Assembly: GCF_000512585.2 (NCBI RefSeq)
Contig: NC_089248.1
Coordinates: 1,178,001-1,242,000, forward strand
DNA from: Kwoniella bestiolae CBS 10118
Taxonomy: Eukaryota; Basidiomycota; Tremellomycetes; Tremellales; Cryptococcaceae
DNA length: 64,000 nt
Direction: 5' to 3'
The translations under genes were made by a program, and so were the position numbers. Positions 47,280-57,901 of the stretch are shown piece after piece. The first letter of the stretch is position 1. Every line of letters begins with the position of its first letter. The notes below the pieces were generated by a model. The model had not been told where the DNA came from and ran no database searches. It was given only the letters and a program-made list of their open reading frames with translations.

Positions 47280-50200
47280 CTGAGATATTGTAGCTCATCT
47301 AAGCTGACCGAGAGTAGATCGATTGACGATTGACAAACAAGGATGATTTCGGATTTATCGTGTCGATACAGTATGAGATCGAGTGACCACTACAACCAGA
47401 ACGACCAGAGAACAGGACACAACAAAACAGAACAAAACAAACAATCTAATCTTTCGTGTTTGATAAATCTCCCGATGATAGAAACCAAGATGGCGAATCC
47501 AGATCCGAATCCGATACCAACACCAATGGCAATACCAGTATCACTACCCGATTGAACAATTGATAATTGGTGATTGACTTTCACTGTCGGTTGATTGCTC
47601 GAGTACCTGATACGCGTGCGGTATGAATAGGAATATGAATATGAATGTCGACTTGACTTGATTGAGTATGGGGGTATGGTACCGTGATCTTGATGTTGTT
47701 TTTGTTGATGATGGATGAGGGATGGTTGTTTTGACTTGATTAAGATCAAAGAGTATATTCTCCGTCCTAAATTGAGAGAGACTACCAGCTAACTCTATTT
47801 TTGCAGTGTTTGGATGTACCGAACAGTCCGATTGATCTCCTTCTTTCAGCCGCTGTTATCTTGTTTTCCTTTCTCCTGAAATGCGTTGTACTCGTGTTGG
47901 GATGGTCCTGATGTTGACGAAAGATTGTCGAATGTAATGAATGAGAATGAGAATGAGATGGACGATGATTAATGTAAATGGTCCAGTGCAATTCAAAGTC
48001 AAGGATTCAAAGATAAACCCGAGTCTTGCCTTGTACCGTACAACTATCTTACTCTTACGCTTAGGGCGTCCAATCCAAATCCAAATCCAGAGTCGAATCT
48101 GATTCCTGCAACTCAATATTATTATTATCTGCTGTACTGCACACAGTATGAGGTAGGTCGGCAGGTGTGCGGACAGAGGGTCATGCATGAGAGATTATTA
48201 TTGTGATTTGAATTTGAATTTGATATTTGAATTTTGAATTTATTATTTTCTTCGATCGATCGTCGTCACTTTTCCCACTTTTCACTTTTGCACCTTTAAG
48301 GTATTTCCCAGTGTCATGGTCATGTCATGACTCATGATTCATTCGTTCTGGTTCTGCTCCTGCTTTCTGCAGCTGTTCTACCTGTCTGTGTTTGCACTTG
48401 CACCGTACTTCGGCTTAATGCGGGTCAACTCTATCACATCTCTGGTACAATGGATCATATTTTCTAATCGCCTGGATTTGATCACAACATGCGTGTGCTA
48501 GAGCAACATAACATACACATACTGTACATCAGCTCTACCCCAACCCTACCCATATCAGACATCAGAGATTGGAGATCAGAGGAAGCGATTATGGGATCTC
48601 TCCGTCACTCTCTCTCGTTAAGATAAACTTGAAAATCGTTTTTCCCACGCGGAGGAAAAACAAAAACAGGTTCAGGTTCAGGGATTTCCTTTTCCTTTCC
48701 CGTGGTAGATCAGGGTGACACTTACTCTGTCTTTGTCCGACCGAAGTACAGTACAGCAGTAGTAACTCAAGGTCTGAATGGGAAACCTACAGTCGGTCAG
48801 GTAGTGTACAAGTTCAAAGCGAGAAAGATCTCCGTCCCTCGTCCTACAGAGAGTGACGAGTCACAAGGCACGAGCCGAACAAGGAGGTTCCTTCTGGAAA
48901 ATCAAAATTAGCACAGCCTTTCGCGGGTTCTATTCTATTCTACTGTTCTTGCATATTATTGGATGGGACCAGCAGCAAGAGACGGTACAGGCAAGGTACT
49001 GTTGACGGGAGTATTCATCTCCTATCTCCTGTACGGCATCCCTCGTGTAGTGGCGCAGGTCGTTCCCAGCAACCAAAGACGCGATTTACTCTCCCTCCTT
49101 ATCCTGAGATTTATCATCTCGCCAAACTCGAGACTCGACGGAGGGTACGTTCAGGCACAGATGTACCGTGACTGAAAGCACAAGGCAAGGTGGGAGGGAC
49201 CTGGTCTAGGTGATTTGGTCATTTCGGGCGAAATGCCCCGAGTATGTTTGGAAGCAATACAGTTACACTAAAATAAGTATCTTGCGTCATCACAGGGAGA
49301 CAATCACCGGTTGAAGAAGAGAGCTGTCTTGTCTACTACAATTTATTATGTACATAAAGGAAGACATACCTGAACCTTAGTTGAACATCAGCAATACTAT
49401 CAACGCCACGCTTACGACACGACCAGGCGTGAAGACGATCAAAATAAACAATCTGGATCTTCCGTGACCGAGCGGGTCTTGTGTCTAGAAGACCGGGGTG
49501 AAGAAGATGTCAGGTTATCTACTTGAGTGTATTCTCTTCAACTCGCTTAAAAGTTGAATCCTTCTCTCGCCGACTACGACCGGGACCAGGAACGACTGAC
49601 AGTGGCAAGGTACACAGTGGTCGTAACCGTATCGTACGGGTTGGAACGCCTCTCAATCGTATGTTTGAAGTTGAGGTGTTCTACGCCAAAATACTTGGAC
49701 GCCACCATCATCGAATAATCCCATGTAACACGTAAAATCACAAACACATAGATTAAATGATCAGTACTCGTGATCGATAGGGGCTTTTAATTTCGTCGCA
49801 TGGGAATCTACAAAAGGTATACATACCATAAGATTACAGAAGGATGAAAGTTTATATAAAGCGATGCGATCGACCAGATCATATAAACGCTACGGGCGGC
49901 CGACTCGGTTGTCTTTATGAAATAATATCGTAAGGCGATCGTTTGGCGTTTGGTTCCACACTTAAACACTTTAATATGTGTAGATTAATATGCACGAGAA
50001 AAACCTTACTTTATCGGTGTTTGCAATTCCACCACTGACTGTGCTGTTCATTGTTCGTCCTTTCCTCGTTTACGAAAAAGGGAATGTGAAGATACGAGCC
50101 TAGCGGCGATCTGGATAGTCGAGCCTATATGTGGAAATTACCCTATCTAAAATTCTATATAAACCGAGGGATGGATTGATTGGTATATTACATGTGAAAC

Positions 50201-50293
50201 GATCGGAGGTCGATCAGTACCCGAGTTGCTCGTCAATAAGCGAAATTTCCTGTGATTCTATTGAGCGCCATGTCGCTTGGGGTCCAGCGCTGG
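47280..50293. other. 3-kb region without a convincing gene (velvet upstream region)
   Basis: By far the longest gene-free stretch. 47280-48700 is probably the velvet promoter and long leader, with pyrimidine/purine tracts and simple repeats. From 48700 to 50290 small plus-strand open frames exist (48702-48911, 48963-49175, 49523-49735, 50131-50367) but none has a recognisable domain or splices into a longer frame by eye. A non-coding RNA, a decayed element or an unrecognised small gene all remain possible. Confidence 0.5.
47931..48247. repeat. Simple repeats upstream of the velvet gene
   Basis: GAATGA-type repeats at about 47931-47960, CCAAAT repeats near 48070-48090, and a TTGAATTTGAATTT-type run at 48205-48247. 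They are AT-rich and look like low-complexity promoter/leader sequence rather than an element. Confidence 0.6.
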
Positions 50294-51460
50294 TCATTGG
50301 TTTGGCGGTGCTTCGACGTTATAATGGGAATGAGGATGAGGTCGAATCTGATAGGGCTGTTGTATAGGTCGATCATATTCTACTCTGTGCCTATGATACC
50401 CTCTTCCTCTGTATGGGTTGTTGTATGTCCCTCGACTCCAGCGTTGAGGGTTGTTCGAATCGCGATCCGAGCTATGAGGGCTCCCTCTGTAACCATTACC
50501 AAATGACGAGTCACCCCTATACGACTGCCCGCTCGAATATCCGCCTCTTCCTCTAGACCAATCCCCATCGCCTCTTCCTCTACCACTCCAACTCCCACGC
50601 CCACGTCCAAAATTCTGCAACCCGTTCCCAGAAGGCATAGAAAGCTTTCGTTCACCCGCCTCCCTCAATCCGTCACTCTCAATCTTCCCCAACACCTCCT
50701 CAAGGTTCGATTCCGTCCAAATCCCATCAACCGGTTGTTCTACTTCGGGTAGCTCATATATCCTATCGAACCCTTCTGCCTCCTGTGGGATTGGGGGTTT
50801 GTATTGACTGCGCATTTGACCCAATACCCTCAAGCCAGTTTCGAGATCTGGTATAGTCGGATGATCAGGACGGTATTTCAATCTCTTCTCCAATGTCGTA
50901 CGGGAGACGGAGAGGATGAGGCAGTATATCTTCGGTGGAGGGATATGCGATAAGGCGATGGTGATGAAATGACTTCGTTGACTATACCACGAGTCTCGTC
51001 AGCTCAACTCGCTCGCACACTACACTACATGAGATGATGGGATGAAGGAAGAACAATTCACTTACATAGGATCAAAGTCCACTCTATCTACTACTACGTT
51101 ATGTCCCTCCTGCAAGGCATGTCTGACCACAGCCTCACACTCCTGTCTCCTTCTATTCGGCGCATCGTCCTGCGAAGCTCTGACCCAGTTCCTCGAATCT
51201 GATATTTTGTGAGATTGGGAGACGAGCGCCTCTGAGAACGTAGTTTTGCCTGATCCGGGAAGTCCGACGAGGACTAGGAGTATCTGTGGGCTGAGCTGCG
51301 GCTGCGGAGCTCCGGAGGTATGACTGATATCTTTGCGATACAAGTTTTCTGGGTCTGAGAGAATAGTCATCATTGAGGTGGTTGATTGATCAGTTTGGAG
51401 GGGTGTTGGAGGATTTAGGGAATGGTCCATATCTATCTGTGCTGGACCCGTGTGGCTCAT
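50294..51460 (-). CDS. P-loop (AAA_33/polynucleotide-kinase-like) protein with RGG tail
   Basis: Two exons (51066-51460, 50294-50981) encode 360 residues. An N-terminal linker leads into Walker A GLPGSGKTTFSEAL, WVRASQDDAPNRRRQECE and GHNVVVDRVDFDPIQRSHF, the typical layout of AAA_33 P-loop kinases such as the 5'-polynucleotide kinase-like family. The C-terminal third is Arg/Gly/Tyr/Ser-rich (GRGRGSWSGRGRGDGDWSRGRGG), an RGG-box type RNA-binding tail. An RNA end-modifying or RNA-repair role is inferred. No phosphatase or HIT domain is visible. Confidence 0.75.
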
Positions 51461-51905
51461 ATTGACGTTTTGGTTCCACTGTCGTTCATTATTGTTTGAG
51501 GTTCATGATGGATGGTGTGAGAGTGATAATGCAAAATCATACTTGTGGATATGATCACTTTTCGTCGTCGTGGGGTGGATGATTTTTTTGTTTATCGTCT
51601 TGATATTATCATGTTCCACGTCATCACTTTAGGTATCTACGCAGCAAGCCGAGGCCGTCGGTCATGTCATCGGTCTAGACGTACTCTGGGTTATCTGCCG
51701 CGGAGGAAGACCGAACTGAGATGATGGTGTGAGTGTACAAGTATCCAAGGAGGGATCAGTACAAAATATATCATACGGCATGCAGCAGTATCAACAGTCT
51801 CTTATTTTACTTTGAGAATACATAAGACCAAGTCTCGAACAGTGCTATAAGAACATCCAACCTATCACGCCCCTTTTGAGCTCATTTCGCCCAACTCCAA
51901 CCAAC
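51461..51905. promoter_or_regulatory. Divergent promoter, P-loop kinase (-) and oxidoreductase (+)
   Basis: 445 bp head to head, no specific element recognised. Confidence 0.45.
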
Positions 51906-52943
51906 ATGTCCAAAGTAATCATAACAGGAGCAACAGGTAACGGTACGTCCACTCGACTATGGTCCATCTCCATAGGTGATCAGTTCGCTTACACGACTCG
52001 ACCCACTGAACAGCCGGATCAGCAGCTCTCACAGCTGCCATAGCTTCTCCAGGCATATCACACATCGCAGTCATAGCTCGTCGACGACCATTCGACGAAT
52101 CGCCCAAGATCAAACACATCCAACTTCCCTCTGAAAAGTACCCTAAAGGATTTGAGGAGATACCTGCTTCGGTGGTGGATGAGCTCAAGAGGGAAGGGTA
52201 CGATAGTTGTATCTGGGCCCTGGGAATCACGCAGACGCAGGTGAGCAAGGATGAATACATCAAGTGGGTGTCCTTTCCGTCCTATACAAATAGAATTTCT
52301 TGTCATGGTTCCTTTCTCTGGATTTTCAATCACTTGCCCTTGTGAGGTAGAGTTCGGACTCGCTAATATGGGGAATCACAGGATTACGCACGACTACACT
52401 ATACAAGCTGCTCAGGCATTCTCCACCCTCGGTACCACCTCCAGACCATTCAAGTTCATATTCATGTCAGGCGAGGGAGCAAGGCAGGACGAAAAGGGTT
52501 ATGCGTTATTCTCGAAAATCAAGGGAAGGACCGAAAAGGAGTTATACGCCATGAAGAATGGAAGCTTTGATGTCGTCAATATCAGACCTGGGGGGATCAT
52601 ACCCACATCAGAGGTGCGTCCATCTCCCCCCTCTCTCTCACGCACCACACAGAGGTACCTGGAGATGCGTGTCAATCAGTTATAGCAATCATGACTGATG
52701 ATGGCTGATATTCTGCAGCACCGACAGCGAATGAACTGGTGGATGGCCCAGAGTTTCCGTTCCATCGGAGCTCTGTTGGGCACAGTATATCCCTCTGCGG
52801 TCATTGAGTCCCTCGATCTGGGAAGAACATGCGTGGGTCTAGCGGAAGGTAAAGGGTGGGAGAAGCGAGATGCGGAGGGAGTGATTACGAATCCCGCGCT
52901 GAGACAGATGGCTCAGGATTGGGCTGGGGATTATACGATTTAG
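51906..52943 (+). CDS. NAD(P)-binding Rossmann-fold protein (NmrA/HTATIP2-like)
   Basis: Four exons (51906-51942, 52014-52263, 52382-52613, 52719-52943) encode 247 residues. The start MSKVIITGATGNAGSAAL has the GxxGxxG dinucleotide-binding turn; FKFIFMSGEGARQD and FSKIKGRTEKEL (Y/K-type catalytic region lacks the standard YxxxK) and VVNIRPGGIIP follow the atypical SDR pattern. It could be a reductase or a redox sensor; substrate unknown. One potential donor inside exon 2 (gtgagc at 52241) is skipped because the frame continues through it. Confidence 0.75.
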
Positions 52944-53896
52944 ATCATGGTTGTCTACTGTCACTCTGCATAATCAATAGGTAGAGGTAGATATCATGGA
53001 GTTCGAGCAAAGTGTTTGTAAGAGTGCTGTCAGTACCTGGAATTCCGACCATGATTGGCATAAGATCGATTCGGATAAGGTTTGTGTCGGTCTTAGGAGA
53101 TGATGGATTCAGAGAGAAGAGCAGGGGGTTTTTGCGAATCTTGTGCTGAATCGCCTGCTGAGAGAGGAGGCTATAACATATCTGTACTGCTTTGCTCTAT
53201 GTTGCAATCTCACTTGTTATATTCGGACAATAATGTCTGCATTGGGTGCACGGAGTCGCGGGGATGAACACCAAGAGTGATATATCATTCGGTCTACTCT
53301 TCATGTAGGTGCACGTCCAGACCCAAACCGAACCAGTATACGCACCATGAACAGTATCAGGCATACAGTCCACAAGGCATGCATACATGCATAACAGACA
53401 GACATCAAGTGTCAAGCAGTAAAAGAATGATTCACAAACGTTTGCCAACATTTCTCATTCGCTTTCTCTCGTGACGCGCTTGCTTTTCGCCACCCACGTT
53501 CACGTTCGAGTTCACTCGGGACACACGTTCATCCTGATACATTACACTTAACTACTATTCATCCTGCTACGAACCAACTGAAACTCAGGTATAGATCAAA
53601 CACATGCTTGGCTTAAAGCAATCAATCGCACAGATCTCTTTGGCGCTAAGATATGATTAGCACTATGCAGGGATTATCCGGACGGACCGAATGCTACTGT
53701 ACTGGACTGTCAGAGCTATTCCTGGACTGCCATGTACTGGATGCGATGGGATGTAACGTGTTTGGTAATATACTGAACATCTTGGTATTCATCTTATGGT
53801 TCATTCACTGACTCGTTCATCTGAATCAGACATTGTGTATACACCTTGTTAATACTGACCTCGCTCATCGACTGAGTAAACAGTGGACATAGCATC
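52944..53896. promoter_or_regulatory. BTA1 upstream region with CACGTT cluster
   Basis: 953 bp, no gene. CACGTT occurs at 53495-53500, 53501-53506 and 53524-53529, and in reverse orientation (AACGTG) at 53755-53760. CACGTT is a known lower-affinity Pho4 site. This suggests phosphate-starvation control of BTA1. Confidence 0.55.
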
Positions 53897-56800
53897 ATGG
53901 CGACATTGACTACAACCGAGAACAAACCGCTGATCGGCAAAGCTGGATCTCTACTGCTCATCGCTGGAGGCACCACAGTGCTAGGTAGCAAGTGAGTGGT
54001 TTCTTCCACCTTCTGTCCAAACGTCTATCGATACCCTGAGTTGAACTGATTATGGTGGGGATATTCACAGAGCAGTGCAAGTAAAGATGGAGGAACTAGC
54101 ATCCCACGGTCCGACCCTGCTCAAATTCCTCTTACCCCTTCTCCTTCTCCCTCTACTGCTCTACACACGACTGGCTATACCCCTCCGATTCGCCTACAAC
54201 TGCTTTATCAAGCCCTTCTTCGTACGATCCAAACATCTGATAAGCAACCAAGATGCGCACAAGGCCAAGCTCGAGGCGTTCTATTCAGGCCAAGCGGACC
54301 TGTACGATTCTACCAGATCTTCACTGCTGAAAGGGAGGGAAAACATGTTACAGTTGCTGGCGGCGCATTTGAAAGCTCAGCCCGAACCGTTATTGAGGAA
54401 TAATCAGAGACAGAAGAAGATTTGGGTGGACCTCGGTGGTGGCACTGGCTGGAATATCGAGAAGATGTAGGTTCATCCCCTCTCATTTGTTGTGGTGCGT
54501 TGCTCACGTGACGGGAAACAGGGATGAATACCTCCCCTTGACGTATTTCGACTCAATCTACCTCATTGATCTGTGTGAACCATTACTGGAAGTGGCCAGA
54601 GCCAGAGTCAAAGCCAGAGGATGGAAGAATGTTCATGTCTTGTGTCAGGACGCTAGCAACTTCGTGTTGCCCGAGTGGGAAAGTGGGGAGATGGATCCTA
54701 GAGGTAGTTTACGGGCTGTCACTATGAGCTATTCGCTTTCTATGGTGAGTCAAATTTGCCTAGACAATCTTCAGTCATAGAATCGACTGTGCACATGGTC
54801 TGACATGGGACGAACATGGGCTCATGGGTAATTACCACTTGACAGATCCCACCATTCTACCAATTATTGGACAGATGCGACCAAGTCCTTGATCCTTCAA
54901 GGGGTTTGATGGGTGTAGTAGATTTCTACACCGCGAGGGATGGAGGTAACAAGGAACGGGTATGTATCTACAGCGTACAGTCGTACAGTCTCAATCTGTT
55001 TTCAGAGGTCCGATTAACCAGTCGATATGATTATCTAGGCAATCGGAACAGCCAGTAAACGAGTATCATGGTTCGCCAAGTGGTTCTGGGAATGTTGGTT
55101 CTCGCTCGATGGCGTCAACCTCCATGCTTCCAGGAGAGGTGAGTCGTTCGCATGGACTCCTACCGATTTTAGAACTGATATGTAACTGGTCAACTAATTC
55201 CAGATTACCTCGAATACAAGATGGGTACCATCAAGACGTATAATGCTCGAAACAACTTCCTCAATTCATGGTTCATTCAGATCCCCTAGTAAGTTTTCGA
55301 GATCGATTCAGTGCGATTCTTGCGGTGTGAGCACACAAATGACTGAGCCATGTCCTGGTACAGCTACGTGTTCCTCGGCTGCTCGAGACGACGAGATGCC
55401 TCCCTGACCCTCGAGTCATTCACCAAAGAAGCAGGTAACCAGAAAGGTCTTAATTCTGCTGGACTGAGAACGCCAATCTCTCCATTTGGAACTCCACCAT
55501 TATCTTCCCCCGATACCTTTGGAATGCCGAGCCTGGATCTTGGGCCCAGTGCGATCAAATCAGATATCATGAGAGGTAAAGAAGGGGAGATAGTGATGCA
55601 GGAGACTTTGGTGGATGCTGGTGCACCGCTCAGTCCCTTTCATTATCATTTGAAAAAGGTCAGTCGTCCAATTTACTACTTATCTGTCCGAACGAAACTG
55701 ACAGGAGAAAATGTATGATTTGAATAGGCTTGGAGGGTACCCTACCTCGAGGAGAAGGTGCACGAACAATTCAGAACACACATCTATGGTTGGGTAAGTC
55801 CAATCTGTTCCATTCCACATAGCTTGAAATTCAGCTAAATGATTTGTGCCACAGACATGGGAAGATCCCGCGGTAGACGTCAAAAAGCTCAACATCAACA
55901 AAGACGACCATATCCTGGCAATAACCAGTGCAGGCGACAATGTCCTGCATTATGCCCTTGCAGCTAGTCCAGCAAGGATCCACGCGGTAGACATGAACCC
56001 CTGTCAAGGTCATATCCTTGAGTTGAAACTCGCTGCGATCCAGGCGCTGGATTATAATGATTTTTGGTTATTGTTCGGTGAAGGGAGACATCCGGAGTTT
56101 AGGAAATTGTTGACTTCCAAATTATCGCCGTATCTCTCTTCGTAAGTTGCGCTTGTCTCCTCTTAAATCTTTTTTTGAGCCTGTACCATTCGGTTGGCAT
56201 ATACAGTACAGGGGAAAGAGAAAGGCTGATATGAGGATTTCAATTCAGCCACGCATACGCCTATTGGCTCGCACACGACACCCAGTTCGCAAGGAACTTC
56301 TATTTCCGAGGATACTCTGGCTGGGCCCTTCGTCTGGCGCAAATTGCATTCTTCCTTTCTGGCGTGAGAAAGGATGTCAAGAAGATATGTAAAGCTTCCA
56401 CTGTAGCTGAGCAGGATCAGATCTGGGAGAAAAAGATCAGGCCGGTGTTTTTGGGTAGATGGATGGTCAAGTTGTTTTTGGGTAATCCGTGAGTTGTCTT
56501 GAGCATACTTCCATGATCAAGAGTAAGATGCTTACTGTAATTCTTGATTGGAATTATAGGATGTTCAACTGGCATGCGTTGGGTGTACCTCAGAACCAGA
56601 TGAATTGTTTCTTGCAGGATGGTACGGTCGAAGATTATATCAAAGCCACTTTGGATCCTATCCCCAAGTTGACTACTTTGAAGGTTGGTTGGTCTTATCT
56701 CCTCCTCACTCAAGAGAGTTCGGGGAAAAGCAGGAGTACTACTGACTTGTGGTCATTCCATATAGGACGACAACTACTTCTTTCTCCTCTGTCTGAACGG

Positions 56801-57549
56801 CCGATACACCCGATCATCCTGTCCCTCATTCCTCAAGCCAGAAGGGTTCAGAGCTTTGAAGAATGGGAAAGCTACCAATGCCATCAAGTCGCACACCGAT
56901 ACCATCTTGAAGTGAGTGGTCACCTTCTCCTGTAAATCCCCTCTGTCCCATAAAGTGCGAGACTATCTCAATCTGACTGACCAATCTGTGTGAACAGCGT
57001 ATTAAGAGGACTGCCCGATGGAAGTCTCACCAAAATCATCGTAATGGACTCGATGGACTGTGAGTAGCAATCTACCCTTTTCAATCACAGTTTCTCATCA
57101 AATACACCCAAGAGTTTGTACCAAAGACTGATGAAAGAGGCATGTAACAGGGTTCGACCCTATCGACCCCTCCGTCCCCTTACCCACGAGCACGATCAAC
57201 GCCCCCGACACGCTCGATTCCACACCCGAAGCCTCGCTCGAGCACCTAAGATCAGAACTGGACTACGAGATCATCGAGATGCTTCGGGTCCTCTCGGTGG
57301 GAGGGCTGGCAATTTGGAGATCTGCTGCCAAGAGACCTTGGTATATCCAGCGATTCGAGCTCGCCGGGTTCAAGGTACAGCCTATTGATATTAGGGAGGA
57401 TGGACGGGCTATAGATCGAGTGAATATGTATGCTTCTTGTGAGTGTAGTGTTTTTTTCCCTGATGTCTGGCTCGAGAAGGGGAGAGAATGGAAAAGCTGA
57501 TTGATATGGTTTGGGTGATATAGTCTGGAAAGCTGAGAAAGTAGCGTAA
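53897..57549 (+). CDS. BTA1: Betaine lipid (DGTS) synthase, BtaB-BtaA fusion
   Basis: About 15 exons. An N-terminal membrane segment ([19 protein letters not shown]) precedes the BtaB-like SAM methyltransferase (FYSGQADLYDSTRSSLLKGR, WVDLGGGTGWNIEKM, LIDLCEPLLEVAR). The BtaA-like half has the WEDPAVDVKKLNI block, LAITSAGDNVLHYALA, HAVDMNPCQ, LLFGEGRHPEF, LGVPQNQ, and the end EMLRVLSVGGLAIWRSAAKRPWYIQRFELAGF. The protein makes the phosphorus-free lipid diacylglyceryl-trimethylhomoserine from diacylglycerol and S-adenosylmethionine at the ER, allowing phospholipid replacement when phosphate is scarce. The BtaB-then-BtaA order is that of fungi. Confidence 0.93.
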
Positions 57550-57901
57550 GCTGGAGACATTGGACTGAGGGTAGGGTTGAAGGTCTACTTGGAGACAGGG
57601 AGTGATGACAGTATAAGATCAGTCGTAGCGGAAGGATGAAGAAGACAGTCGAAAACGGAGTTATACCAAAGTACGATGAGCATGAGCATATGCATGAATG
57701 AGAAGCCAGCAAGAGCATGAACACAACTACATTTATGAATTGGTATTTGGTATTCTGGGTGGGTGACATACGTAATCGCAAGCGAGTACAACATTATGAA
57801 CCAAAACAAGAAAATTACAAGGTACACTGACCTATATCAAGTAAAAGATCCAAGAACAAGAACAAGAACAAACGAATAGACTGGTATCTGGATATTGTAC
57901 T
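57550..57901. other. Convergent intergenic, no gene seen
   Basis: 352 bp between the 3' ends of BTA1 (+) and the large tail-anchored gene (-). Contains AAGAACAAGAACAAGAACAA at about 57850. Presumed 3' UTRs. Confidence 0.55.

Noticed and set aside
48702..49175. Small plus-strand open frames as genes
   Set aside because: About 70 codons each, overlapping in different frames, no domain, no consistent splice partners.
57116..57388. tRNA-like GGTTCGACCC box
   Set aside because: It lies inside BTA1 coding sequence and lacks a matching A box and acceptor stem.
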